Origin: Acidimicrobiales bacterium
GTDB taxonomy: Bacteria > Actinomycetota > Acidimicrobiia > Acidimicrobiales > Aldehydirespiratoraceae
NCBI GenBank assembly: GCA_040219515.1
Contig: JAVJSI010000005.1
Location: 81,243-145,242 of the forward strand
Direction: 5' to 3'
DNA: 64,000 nt
The position numbers were made by a program, and so were the translations under genes. The notes below the pieces were generated by a model. That model was not told the DNA's origin. It searched no databases and saw nothing but the letters and a program-made list of their open reading frames with translations. This document shows, one piece after another, positions 35,344 through 44,095 of the stretch (position 1 is the stretch's first letter; each line of letters begins with the position of its first letter).

Positions 35344-36291
35344 TCAGGCCGGCTTGCGCAGGTACATGGCCCGATCGGCTCGCTCGACGCAATGTTCGAA
35401 AGACTCGCCCTTGCGCCGCTCGACCCAGCCGATGCTCAATGACACGGGTGGCGCGGACCGATGCAGTCGATTGTGTTCGGCAATCGCATCGGCAACTCGA
35501 TCCAATGGCGCGTCGATGTCGGCCGCGGAGGCGCCCTTGAGCAGGGCCGCGAACTCGTCGCCCCCGACACGGGCCACGATGTCGGCCTCCCGGAGCTGGT
35601 CGCGAAGGAGGCTCGCGGCGTTGCGAAGCGCCTCATCGCCGGCTGCGTGGCCGTCGGTGTCGTTGAGCGACTTGAGATTGTCGACATCGGCGTACAGGAA
35701 CACCACCGGTTCGTCGAGTCGGTCGGCGAGGTCGAGGAGGTAGCGACCGGCGGTGTCGAAGCCACGACGATTGTGGATGCCGGTCAACGTGTCCGTGACG
35801 GCAACGACGGCCTGGGCGATCTCCCGGTTGATGATCGCAGCGAGATCGCCGAGCGCTTCGAAGTCGGCGGCGTCGGCAGTACGGGGCTCGTCGTCGATCA
35901 CACACAGCGTGCCGAGTCGGTGTCCGTCGGGCGTGTGCACGGGCGCACCCGCATAGAAGCGAATCGACGGATCGGCGGTGACGAGAGGGTTGTCGCGGAA
36001 CCGGGGATCGTCGAGAGCGTTCTCGACGTAGAAGACGTCGTCGTCGCCGGCGATCGCGTGGGCGCAGAATGCCTGGTCTCTCGGGGTCTCCGTACGGGTG
36101 GTGCCCTGATGGGACTTGAACCACTGCCGTTCGGAGTCGACCAGGCTGACCAGAGCGACCTTGGTGTGGAAGAGCCGCTGGGCGAGCCGGGTGACCTCGT
36201 CGAAAGCCGGGTCGGGTCCGGAGTCGAGGAGACCGAGCGCGTACAGGGCTCCGACGCGGCGGCGCTCGCTCGGGAGAGTCGGGGCAGACAT
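35344..36291 (-). CDS. GAF-GGDEF diguanylate cyclase
   Basis: 315 aa. Residues about 20-150 form a GAF sensor (VSLVDSERQWFKSHQG, FCAHAI, GTLCVIDDEPR). Residues about 165-315 are a GGDEF domain beginning DTLTGIHNRRGFD with an intact RVGGDEF and, five residues before it, READ matching the RxxD inhibitory site. It should make cyclic di-GMP with product feedback. Cytoplasmic, no membrane segment; signal unknown. Confidence 0.92.
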   Translation of the reverse strand: MSAPTLPSERRRVGALYALGLLDSGPDPAFDEVTRLAQRLFHTKVALVSLVDSERQWFKSHQGTTRTETPRDQAFCAHAIAGDDDVFYVENALDDPRFRDNPLVTADPSIRFYAGAPVHTPDGHRLGTLCVIDDEPRTADAADFEALGDLAAIINREIAQAVVAVTDTLTGIHNRRGFDTAGRYLLDLADRLDEPVVFLYADVDNLKSLNDTDGHAAGDEALRNAASLLRDQLREADIVARVGGDEFAALLKGASAADIDAPLDRVADAIAEHNRLHRSAPPVSLSIGWVERRKGESFEHCVERADRAMYLRKPA

Positions 36292-36352
36292 ACCGCAACC
36301 ATCGGCTGAAATCGGCCGGCAATGAGGGTGCGGCCGGTCCGTCCGCCGCTGA

Positions 36353-36358
36353 TACCGT
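36353..36358 (+). promoter_or_regulatory. -10-like TACCGT close to start (leaderless candidate)
   Basis: TACCGT ends 7 nt before the ATG at 36366. Confidence 0.35.
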
Positions 36359-36365
36359 CCCGCTC

Positions 36366-37019
36366 ATGGAGCTGATCATCGTTCGCCACGGCCGTCCCGA
36401 GACGGCGATCGACGTCGACGGCATCGCCGACCCGGGCCTCGACGACATGGGCAGATGGCAGGCCGAGCGGGTGTCGGACTGGCTTCGACACGAGTCCATC
36501 GACGCCGTGGTGACGAGTCCCAAGGCGCGGGCGATCGAGACCGTGCAGCCCTTGATGGCGAGTCTCGGCCATGAGCACGAGCTGATCGACGACCTCGACG
36601 AGGTCGACCGCTTCTCGTCGAGCTATTTCCCGACCGAGGTCATCCACACCGAGGGCGGCGCCTACTGGGACAAGATCATGGCCCAGGACTGGGAAGCCCT
36701 GGGCTGGGACGATCCGGCCACCTTCAAAGCCCGCGTCGAGTCGGCCTGGGCCGATCTCCTGGCCAACCCTCGCGGCGAACGGGTGGTGGTGGCATGCCAC
36801 GGCGGCGTGATCCGCGTCATTCTCGGTGCGGTCGCGGGTCCGGGGGTGGGTTACTTTCCGCTCAGCGTCGACTACGCGTCGATCTCCCGGATCGAGGTCG
36901 ATGCGACCGGCAAGCAGCGCTTCGTCAGCCTGAACGAGACCGGACACTTCGACGCCGACCGGATCGGCGTGCGCGGTGTGATGAACGACGGTCAGCGCGT
37001 TGCCGACGCGTTCCACTGA
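36366..37019 (+). CDS. Histidine phosphatase family protein
   Basis: 217 aa. MELIIVRHGRPET has the catalytic RHG; TSPKARAIETVQ and the second histidine in VVVACHGGVIRV complete the site. Shares its general layout with the 6248 gene, including a long insert between the two halves, so the two may be paralogues. Convergent with the lipoprotein gene at 37032, with 12 nt between stops. Confidence 0.85.
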   Translation: MELIIVRHGRPETAIDVDGIADPGLDDMGRWQAERVSDWLRHESIDAVVTSPKARAIETVQPLMASLGHEHELIDDLDEVDRFSSSYFPTEVIHTEGGAYWDKIMAQDWEALGWDDPATFKARVESAWADLLANPRGERVVVACHGGVIRVILGAVAGPGVGYFPLSVDYASISRIEVDATGKQRFVSLNETGHFDADRIGVRGVMNDGQRVADAFH

Positions 37020-37031
37020 GCACCGGTGGGT

Positions 37032-37994
37032 CTACTCCGGCCCCTCGGACCAACGGAGCGGCACCTCCACCAGGTTGGTCTGGCGTCCGTCGACGGGGGA
37101 GTCCTCCCACAAGATCAACGACGCGAGCCCCCCACGACCGATCTCGGCATCGGCGACACTGGCGATCGTGAAGCTGAACGTGCCCCAGGTGCCGTTGCCG
37201 GCCGAGGCAGTCGTGAAGCCCTCGTCGAGGATCTCGCCCTCCGGGTCGGTGATCGCCCAGCGAACGGTTGCCTCGAAGGTGTTGGCCTCGCCCGAGACGA
37301 CCAGTTCGTCGCCGAGCGTGGCGCCGGGCACGGGGGCCTCGACGAGGATCGGCGGCCGGGCCTCGGAAATGTCGTCTCGGCCCAGGCCTCGTCCATCGGG
37401 TCCGTCCACGTCGATGCCGTGGGAGCCGATCACGTCACGATCGTTTCCGTCGATCGAGAATCGGACGGTGTCGATTTCGTCGAACGCGGTGAGCGTGAAC
37501 ACCACCTGGGCGACCCGGAGCGTGTCGGAGAATGCCCCGGAGGGCTCCTCGAAGGCGGCGCCGAGATCGGCGGTGGCGACCCCGTCGGCGACAGTGACGC
37601 CGTTGAGTTCGGTTGACACGGGTATCGCCGACGAGAAACCGATCTCGACCTCGAACTCGCTCGGGCCGGCGAGCAGCGCGGCGAGCGCCTCGTCGGGGCG
37701 GCCGGCCTCATCCGCTGGTCGCCCCGTCGCGACCAGCGCGTCGACGACGCCGCCGGCCGACGGTTCGGTCACGGCGGCCACGAAGTAGAGCGAGCTCGGC
37801 ATGGCGACCACGACGTCCGGAGTGTCCGGAGTGTCCGGAGTGTCCGGGCCGGGCACCGGGGTCGTCGTCGTGGTGACGGGGTCATCGTCGGTGGCTTCGG
37901 ACGTCGCCACGTCGTCGCCACACGCAGCGAGGAGAAGAATGAGGACCGCGCCGAGCGCGAGCATGCGAGGCGTTCGAGAGTGGGGTCGAGACAT
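37032..37994 (-). CDS. GerMN/Gmad2-like lipoprotein
   Basis: 320 aa. Lipobox in LALGAVLILLLAAC, a Thr-rich linker with (TPD) repeats encoded by a 9-bp tandem repeat (37817-37852), a GerMN-like domain (about 75-185: FVAAVTEPSAGGVVDALVA, ADLGAAF) and a C-terminal Gmad2/Ig-like domain (about 215-315: ILVEAPVPGATLGDELVVSG). The domains were named from spore germination proteins but are common in actinobacterial lipoproteins; nothing here indicates sporulation. Confidence 0.8.
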   Translation of the reverse strand: MSRPHSRTPRMLALGAVLILLLAACGDDVATSEATDDDPVTTTTTPVPGPDTPDTPDTPDVVVAMPSSLYFVAAVTEPSAGGVVDALVATGRPADEAGRPDEALAALLAGPSEFEVEIGFSSAIPVSTELNGVTVADGVATADLGAAFEEPSGAFSDTLRVAQVVFTLTAFDEIDTVRFSIDGNDRDVIGSHGIDVDGPDGRGLGRDDISEARPPILVEAPVPGATLGDELVVSGEANTFEATVRWAITDPEGEILDEGFTTASAGNGTWGTFSFTIASVADAEIGRGGLASLILWEDSPVDGRQTNLVEVPLRWSEGPE

Positions 37995-38177
37995 GGCAGG
38001 CTCCGGTCGGTGGGGTGTGGCCCCCGCCGGCGAGGCAGGGGTTCGCGGTCATTCTCTCCTCGATCGTGCCGACGTGTCGGTCTTCCGTCGACGGTCTTTG
38101 GTCCCGTCGTCCTGATCCCGAGCGAGCGCGCCGCCGGGGCTCGGTTCGCCCGTTTCGTGTTGGGCAGGCGACGGTCG

Positions 38178-38183
38178 TAGAGT
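38178..38183 (+). promoter_or_regulatory. -10-like TAGAGT close to start (leaderless candidate)
   Basis: TAGAGT ends 6 nt before the ATG at 38190. The remaining divergent intergenic stretch 37995-38177 shows no other recognisable site. Confidence 0.4.
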
Positions 38184-38189
38184 CGAGTC

Positions 38190-39368
38190 ATGGCTGCTCT
38201 CGACTACAAGGCGTTCGACGCCGACAACCACTACTACGAGGCGGAGGACGCGTTCATCCGCCATGTCGACCCGAAGATGCACAAGCGGTGCATGCAATGG
38301 GCCGAGGTCAACGGTCGCAAGCGACTGCTCGTGGGCGGCAAGATCAACCGCTTCATCCCCAACCCGACGTTCGATCCCGTGGCCCGGCCCGGCTGTCTCG
38401 ACGACTACTTCCGCGGCAAGGTCGCCAGGGACAACATCGTCGAGGCATTCGGCGAGCTCGTGCCGATTCCCGACGAGTACCGCGACCGTGACAAGCGCCT
38501 CGAGGTGATGGACCGCCAGAACCTCGAGTCGTGCTTCATGTTCCCGACCCTGGGTGTCGGCATGGAGTCGTCGCTCGAACACGATGTCGAGGCGATGCTC
38601 ACCGCATTCGACGGGTTCAACAAGTGGCTCGACGAGGACTGGGGCCTCAACTACAAGGACCGCATCTTCACCGCCGGCTACATCACCCTCGCCGATGTCG
38701 ACTGGGCACTCGACCAACTCGACTGGATGATCGAGCGCGACGTTCGCGTCGTCAACATGCGGCCGTCGTCGGTGCCCGACGGCAACGGCGGCCGCCGCTC
38801 CCTCGGCCATCCGGCCCACGATCCGTTCTGGAAGAAGATGAACCAGTACGGCATCACCCTCGCCATGCATTCCGGCGACGCCGGCTACGAGTTCCTCAGC
38901 GACTACTGGGGCATGACCGACGAGTTCGAGGCGTTCCGTCAGAACGCGTTCAAGTCGCTTCTGACCTACTCGCCGATCAGCGACGCGCTGGCCTCGCTGA
39001 TCGCCGAGAACGTGCTCAGCGAGCACACCAACATCCGGGTCGCCACGATCGAGACCGGCTCGGAGTGGGTGCAGCCGCTGGTCAAGAAGTTCGAGAAGAC
39101 CTACAAGCAGCAGAAGCACATGTTCGCCGAGGACCCGATGGACGTCTTCCGCCGTCAGGTCTGGGTGTCGCCGTACTACGAGGACGACCTCGTCGACCTC
39201 CGCGACAAGATCGGTGCCGACCACATGCTGTTCGGATCCGACTGGCCCCACGCCGAGGGTCTCCCGGAACCGACCGACTTCATCGACGACCTCCACGAGT
39301 TCAACTCCGAGGAGACCGAGAAGATCATGCGCACCAACGGCCTGGCCCTGACCCAGCGAGCCGTCTGA
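38190..39368 (+). CDS. Amidohydrolase family 2 protein
   Basis: 392 aa. FDADNHYYE takes the place of the usual DxH metal site, with LAMHSGDAGYEF mid-barrel and LFGSDWPHAEGLPEP at the C-terminal catalytic Asp. Common in actinobacterial CoA-ester and aromatic catabolism clusters. Substrate unknown. Convergent with the DapA-like gene. Confidence 0.85.
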   Translation: MAALDYKAFDADNHYYEAEDAFIRHVDPKMHKRCMQWAEVNGRKRLLVGGKINRFIPNPTFDPVARPGCLDDYFRGKVARDNIVEAFGELVPIPDEYRDRDKRLEVMDRQNLESCFMFPTLGVGMESSLEHDVEAMLTAFDGFNKWLDEDWGLNYKDRIFTAGYITLADVDWALDQLDWMIERDVRVVNMRPSSVPDGNGGRRSLGHPAHDPFWKKMNQYGITLAMHSGDAGYEFLSDYWGMTDEFEAFRQNAFKSLLTYSPISDALASLIAENVLSEHTNIRVATIETGSEWVQPLVKKFEKTYKQQKHMFAEDPMDVFRRQVWVSPYYEDDLVDLRDKIGADHMLFGSDWPHAEGLPEPTDFIDDLHEFNSEETEKIMRTNGLALTQRAV

Positions 39369-39396
39369 ATCCGTCGAGGGTGGCGCGGCCAGCGCG

Positions 39397-40314
39397 TCAC
39401 CCCTCGGTGTTCTCGATCCCCAGCTCTCGGAGAACCTCGGCGATCTCGGCGTGTTCGGCGTCGCCGAGCGCCTGGAACGGCGGGCGCATGTTCATGCTGT
39501 CGCAGCCGAGCAGGCTCATGGCCGCTTTGGTCGAACGAGGCGTCATGTGCCTGCCGGCAAGAACGATGTTGAGTCGTAGGACCCGCGTCAGCGCCGCGGC
39601 CATCGCGTCGAGGTCGCCGGCCGCGAAGGCGGCGGGGATCGCCGCGCAGGTGCGCGGAATGATGTTCTGCTCGAAACTGACACCGCCCACCGCGCCCAGG
39701 GACAGCGCAAGCGGTAGCTGGGCGGTCAGCCCCACGTAGACGGCGATGGCCGACGCATCGACTCGTTGCATGAGGTCGACGAGCGGCCCGGGGTTGGCGT
39801 CGGTCCAGTTCACCGCGACCACCTGCGAATGGCGGGTGACGAGGTCCGCCATCAACGCGGCGTCGATTGCGTAGGCCACCATCATCACCTCGTTGCTCAA
39901 CACGACCGGTCCGGTGACCTCCGCGAGGACATCGTCGTAGAAACGGGAGATCTCGCCGGCCGTCGGGGTGACCGTGACCGGTCCGCCGAGCGGCGGGTGG
40001 ATCTGCACGGCTGACACGCCGAGGTCGTGGGCCTCGTTGGCGAGTTCGATGACGGTGCCGGTGGCGCTGAGGCCGAGCCCGGCCGCGACGACGGGGACGG
40101 TGCCGCCGGCGGTCGTCACTGCGAGCCGGTACATCCGTCGTAGCTCGTCCCTGGTGAGCATGCGGCCCTCGCCGGTGCCGTAGCTGCCGACGATGATGCC
40201 GACGCCGGCATCCCTGAGGATCTCCGATTGACGGGTGAATGCCGCTTCATCGAGGTCTCCGGCGCCGTCGAATGGCGAAACGATCATGGCGAAGCTTCGG
40301 GTGTCGCGGTACAT
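39397..40314 (-). CDS. DapA-like (DHDPS/NAL superfamily) protein lacking the Schiff-base lysine
   Basis: 305 aa. Overall DHDPS fold: AMIVSPFDGAGDLDEAAF, VGSYGTGEGRMLTRDE, VVAAGLG. Where active members have GIKDS with the Schiff-base lysine, this protein reads VAVNWTDAN, and the tyrosine motif (YNVP-like) is replaced by LSNEV. The classical aldolase/lyase mechanism therefore seems impossible. It lies 26 nt downstream of the phn transporter genes on the same strand and may be co-transcribed. Function unknown. Confidence 0.75.
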   Translation of the reverse strand: MYRDTRSFAMIVSPFDGAGDLDEAAFTRQSEILRDAGVGIIVGSYGTGEGRMLTRDELRRMYRLAVTTAGGTVPVVAAGLGLSATGTVIELANEAHDLGVSAVQIHPPLGGPVTVTPTAGEISRFYDDVLAEVTGPVVLSNEVMMVAYAIDAALMADLVTRHSQVVAVNWTDANPGPLVDLMQRVDASAIAVYVGLTAQLPLALSLGAVGGVSFEQNIIPRTCAAIPAAFAAGDLDAMAAALTRVLRLNIVLAGRHMTPRSTKAAMSLLGCDSMNMRPPFQALGDAEHAEIAEVLRELGIENTEG

Positions 40315-40340
40315 GTGGGGCCTTTCGGGCGGACGGTTGG

Positions 40341-41237
40341 TCAGTGCTGCGGCCGAGACGGACGCCCGGCGGGTCGACCTACGAGATCACCGAACAGCAC
40401 GCTGAGTCGAGACGGGTCGTCGCCTCGTCCACCGGAGATGATGCGGCGTCGGATCGACGAGGAGACGGTGTCGATGGACACGACGACGGCGATCGTCATG
40501 ATGAGAACGGCGCCGACCTCGGGGAAGTTGCGGAAGTTGAGCTGGGCGACGAGCTCGGAGCCCACCCCGCCGGCGCCGATCACGCCGAGTACGGCGGATG
40601 CGCGCACATTGATCTCGAAGCGGAAGAGCCAATAGCTGGTGATCTGCGGCATCACCTGGGGAAGGACCCCCCAGCGGACCTTGGAGATCCATGTGCCGCC
40701 GGCCGCCTCGACGGCCTCGACGGGGCCGTGGTTGGCCGACTCGATCTCCTCGCTGGAGAGCTTGCCGAGGGTGCCGATCGAATGGAGTCCGATCGCAAGG
40801 GCGCCGGCCCATGGTCCGAGCCCGGCCACGGCGATCAGCACCATCGCCACGATCAATTCCGGGATGGCGCGGATGGCGTTGAAGAGTTGACGGATCGGGT
40901 GGCGGACGACGGCGGGCGAGATGTTGTTCGACGCGAGGAACGCCAGTGGTAGCGAGAGCGTCGCCGCGATGACCGTGCCAACCCACGCGATGTACACCGA
41001 TTCGAGCACCTTGCCGATCACGCCCCGATCGATCTCCGTGGCGAAGTCGGGAGGCCACATGAGCCGCACGATCTCCCAGGCGTCGCCCGGCGCGGTGCGG
41101 AGTCGTTCCGCCGAGGCCCCGAGCCCGGAGAATCCCCAGACGAAGGCGAGGACGATGGCGACGAACAGGCCGAGGCGGGCGAGGCGGGGCCCGGACGGTC
41201 GGGCCGGACGCGTCGGACGCTCGAGGGTGGCCGTCAT
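40341..41237 (-). CDS. phnE: Phosphonate-type ABC transporter permease (PhnE, second copy)
   Basis: 298 aa from ATG 41237, overlapping the stop of the preceding permease (TGATG). Membrane permease with the cytoplasmic coupling motif EAVEAAGGTWISKVRWGVLP, followed by FEINVRASAVLGVIGAGGVG, typical of PhnE. Forms the channel with the other PhnE-like protein. The N-terminus is Arg/Pro rich before the first membrane helix. Confidence 0.88.
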   Translation of the reverse strand: MTATLERPTRPARPSGPRLARLGLFVAIVLAFVWGFSGLGASAERLRTAPGDAWEIVRLMWPPDFATEIDRGVIGKVLESVYIAWVGTVIAATLSLPLAFLASNNISPAVVRHPIRQLFNAIRAIPELIVAMVLIAVAGLGPWAGALAIGLHSIGTLGKLSSEEIESANHGPVEAVEAAGGTWISKVRWGVLPQVMPQITSYWLFRFEINVRASAVLGVIGAGGVGSELVAQLNFRNFPEVGAVLIMTIAVVVSIDTVSSSIRRRIISGGRGDDPSRLSVLFGDLVGRPAGRPSRPQH

Positions 41238-42043
41238 CAGACGAGCCTCCGGCGCAGGGCCACGCTGATCTGTTCGATGACGAACACGACGACGAAGACG
41301 AGGACGAGGATGCCGAGCAGCCGGTCGAAGTTGAAGGAGCTGCGCTGCACCTCGACCACCCGGCCGACGCCGCCGGCGCCGACGAGCCCGAGCACGATCG
41401 AGGCTCGGATGTTGAGTTCGAACACGTAGAGCGAATACGCCACGTAGGAGGGGAGGACGGTCGGGAGCACACCGGTGCGCACGGCCGGCACATGACGGGC
41501 ACCGGCCGCCCGCGCCGCCTCGAGCGGGCCGGGGTCGGCCCCGTCGACGGTCTCGGAGAACAGCTTGACGATCACCGCGAACGAGAAGATCGAGAGCGCC
41601 CAGGCGCCGGCGAAGGCGCCGATGCCCACCGCGGTGACGAGGATCTTTGCCCAGAACAGGTCGGGCACCGCCCGCACGACGTTCATCACGATGCGGCTGA
41701 CCCAGTAGGTCGGCGCGTTGGGGGTCGTGAGCCGGCTCATGGCGAATGCGGCCGGGAGTGCGAGGCCACAGCCGATCACGGTGGCGACAATGGCAATCTG
41801 GAACGTCTCGATCAATGGGTCGATCACGTTGGCTCGGTCGAGGACCCACTCCCATGGAATCGGCCAGAACTTCTCCCACAGCGGGTTCGTCCACACGTCG
41901 ATGAAGGTCGACCAGCGAAAGCCGACCTGGCGGGCCGCGAACACGGTCCAGCCGATGATCGCAGCCGCGCCCAGGTAGACGAAGGGGTGGCGCCGCGGTG
42001 TGGCCGGCCGTTGGCTCGTCGAGGGTGCTGTCGGAACGCTCAC
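41237..42043 (-). CDS. phnE: Phosphonate-type ABC transporter permease (PhnE, first copy)
   Basis: 268 aa from GTG 42043, overlapping the phnC stop by 4 nt. Coupling motif EAARAAGARHVPAVRTGVLP and FELNIRASIVLGLVGAGGVG; five to six membrane helices. Two different PhnE-type permeases in one operon suggest a heterodimeric channel. Confidence 0.88.
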   Translation of the reverse strand: MSVPTAPSTSQRPATPRRHPFVYLGAAAIIGWTVFAARQVGFRWSTFIDVWTNPLWEKFWPIPWEWVLDRANVIDPLIETFQIAIVATVIGCGLALPAAFAMSRLTTPNAPTYWVSRIVMNVVRAVPDLFWAKILVTAVGIGAFAGAWALSIFSFAVIVKLFSETVDGADPGPLEAARAAGARHVPAVRTGVLPTVLPSYVAYSLYVFELNIRASIVLGLVGAGGVGRVVEVQRSSFNFDRLLGILVLVFVVVFVIEQISVALRRRLV

Positions 42044-42813
42044 GCGTCGTTGTCGGCGAGGATGTCGCCGGCGGTGATGGAACGGCCGTAGATCTCGCGG
42101 AAGGTGTCGTCGTCGACGTCGGCGATGTTGCCGTCGAAGACGAGCTCGCCGGCACGAAGGCCGATGAGTCGCCGACCGTACTCCTGGGCGAGATCGAGGT
42201 AGTGGAGGTTGATCAGCGTGGTGATGCCGAGCTCGGTGTTGATCCGGGCGAGATCGCCCATCACCTGGCGACTGGTGACCGGGTCGAGGGCCGCAACCGG
42301 TTCGTCGGCGAGCATGAGCGTTGGCTGCTGGGCGAGCGCCCGGGCGATGCCGACGCGTTGTTGCTGGCCGCCGGAGAGGTTCGAGGCTCGGACATAGGCC
42401 TTCTCGACGATGCCGACCCGTTCGAGGGCCTCGAGAGCGATCTCGCGCTCGGCGGCCGGCCACAGGCCGAGGGTGGAACGCCAGGCCGGCACGTTGCTGA
42501 GCCGCCCCATGAGCACATTGTTGAGGACGGTGGTGCGCTCGGCGAGGTTGAAGGTCTGGAAGATCATGCCGATGCGTGATCGGACGTCGCGCAGCGCGGC
42601 TCCGGTGGCGCCGACGACCTCGATGCCGTCGATCTTGGCCGATCCGGCCGTGGCGGGGACCAGCCCGTTGAGCACCCTCAGCAGGGTGGACTTTCCCGCG
42701 CCGGAGAGTCCGACGACCACGACGAACTCACCGTTCTCGATGGTGAGGTCGATGTTGCGCAGGGCCTTGACTCCACCCCGGTAGGTGACGGAGACGTCGT
42801 GGAGTTCGATCAT
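42040..42813 (-). CDS. phnC: Phosphonate-type ABC transporter ATP-binding protein
   Basis: 257 aa. Walker A in VGLSGAGKST, signature LSGGQQQR, Walker B in LMLADEPVAALDP, and NLHYLDLAQEYGRR, the PhnC-specific variant of the H-loop. Energises import through the two PhnE-like permeases. A strong hairpin separates it from the upstream phnD gene. Confidence 0.92.
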   Translation of the reverse strand: MIELHDVSVTYRGGVKALRNIDLTIENGEFVVVVGLSGAGKSTLLRVLNGLVPATAGSAKIDGIEVVGATGAALRDVRSRIGMIFQTFNLAERTTVLNNVLMGRLSNVPAWRSTLGLWPAAEREIALEALERVGIVEKAYVRASNLSGGQQQRVGIARALAQQPTLMLADEPVAALDPVTSRQVMGDLARINTELGITTLINLHYLDLAQEYGRRLIGLRAGELVFDGNIADVDDDTFREIYGRSITAGDILADNDA

Positions 42814-42863
42814 GTCGGAGCCTGCCTGGGCGGTGGGTTGACGGTGTCTGGGGGCGGAAGCGA

Positions 42864-42900
42864 CACCGGCTGCGACCGCCGAAGCGGACCGCAGCCGGTG
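42864..42900 (-). promoter_or_regulatory. Intercistronic hairpin between phnD and phnC
   Basis: CACCGGCTGCG and CGCAGCCGGTG are perfect 11-bp arms; inside, CCGC-CGAA-GCGG extends the stem with a tetraloop. No T run follows on the minus strand. Such hairpins often protect the upstream mRNA or attenuate, giving more binding protein than transporter. Confidence 0.6.
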
Positions 42901-42936
42901 ACCTTCACGTACTGACGGACGATGCCGCCGAAGGGG

Positions 42937-44025
42937 TCACTCGGGCGGTTCGGTGATGCCGAGCGCCGTTGCGGCCTCACGGACGATGTCGAAGTCGGCG
43001 TCGTTTGCCGGCGCGATGTCGGTCCAGCTGTAGATCTCGTCGAACACCGCTTCGCCCTCGTCGGTGGCGAGGTAGTCCTCGATCGCCGTGTAGATGGCGT
43101 CCTTCAGCGACTCCGGAAGGTCGGTGCGAACGGCGACCACGTCGTTGGGGATCTCGTCGGTGATCGAGAAGACGATGACCTTCTCACCCACGTCGGGGCT
43201 CACGTCCTCGATGGTGCTGCGGGCGTCATCGAAGGACAGGCCGAAGTCGGCGCTGCCGTCGTAGACCGCGGTGACGGCGGCGTCGTGGCCGCCGGTGAAG
43301 ACCGGGGTGATGCCCGTGGCGGGGTCGATGCCGAGGTTGGTCAGCTCGAGGGCCGGGAACAGGTAGCCCGAAGTCGAGGTCTCCGTGGTGAAGGCCACGG
43401 TGCCGCCTTCGACGACCGAGAGGTCGGCGATGCAGCTCCAGCCGGGGCCGATCTCGTCGCCATTCTCGTTGACCTTGCCGGCCTGCGGGCCGTCGTCACC
43501 GAACTCGACGCCGACCTGCAGTGCCACGGCTTCGAGGGCCGGAACCTGGACGATCTCGCCGTCGACGTTCTCGAGTGCGGTGCCCTCGTTGAGGGTGCCT
43601 TCCTCACAGATCGAAGAGTCGTTGGTGAACCACTGGCCGTGGTACGTGGCCGACCCGAAGCGCACGGACTGGATCAGGGGCTCGATGTTGCCGAACTGGT
43701 CCTTGCCCAGCGTGTAGCCGAACGGGCCGAAGGCGCCGAGGTCGGTCTGGTCGGTGCCCATCGAGGTGACGAGACCGGTGTAGTCGGTGGTGACCACGCC
43801 TTCGACCTCGATACCGAGTGCGTCCTCCAGCACCGTGATGAACGGATCGATGTTGTCCTGCAGCGTCGCCTGATCCTGGCTGGGAACGAAGCCGAAGGTG
43901 ATCTTCTCGGGCCAGTCCGCCGTGTCGCCGTCGGCCGTGTCGCCCGCGTCGTCGTCGCCGCACGCAGCGGCGAAGAGTGCGAAACCGAGTAGCAGCGCAA
44001 GGATGCGCATCAGGTTCTTGTGCAT
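42937..44025 (-). CDS. phnD: Phosphate/phosphite/phosphonate ABC transporter substrate-binding lipoprotein
   Basis: 362 aa from ATG 44025, with GGAGGG upstream. Lipobox LALLLGFALFAAAC and a PhnD-type type-II binding protein: KITFGFVPSQDQATLQDNID, DLGAFGPFGYTLG, TSTSGYLFP, GGHDAAVTAVYDGSADFGL, DEIPNDVVAVRTDLP. It would capture a phosphonate-like anion outside the cell. No C-P lyase, phosphonatase or phosphite dehydrogenase gene is in the window, so the true substrate is open. A Glu-rich insert with paired cysteines (about 155-170 and 200-210) is longer than in the family as I know it. Confidence 0.88.
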   Translation of the reverse strand: MHKNLMRILALLLGFALFAAACGDDDAGDTADGDTADWPEKITFGFVPSQDQATLQDNIDPFITVLEDALGIEVEGVVTTDYTGLVTSMGTDQTDLGAFGPFGYTLGKDQFGNIEPLIQSVRFGSATYHGQWFTNDSSICEEGTLNEGTALENVDGEIVQVPALEAVALQVGVEFGDDGPQAGKVNENGDEIGPGWSCIADLSVVEGGTVAFTTETSTSGYLFPALELTNLGIDPATGITPVFTGGHDAAVTAVYDGSADFGLSFDDARSTIEDVSPDVGEKVIVFSITDEIPNDVVAVRTDLPESLKDAIYTAIEDYLATDEGEAVFDEIYSWTDIAPANDADFDIVREAATALGITEPPE

Positions 44026-44095
44026 GTCGTCCCTCCAGGGATTTGTGTTCGAAACAAGGTAGTCAGTCCCACCGCCTCGTGCGCCGCCGGCCACG

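Noticed and set aside
37817..37852. CRISPR-like array
   Set aside because: The repeat is 9 bp, directly tandem with no spacers, in frame within a coding linker.
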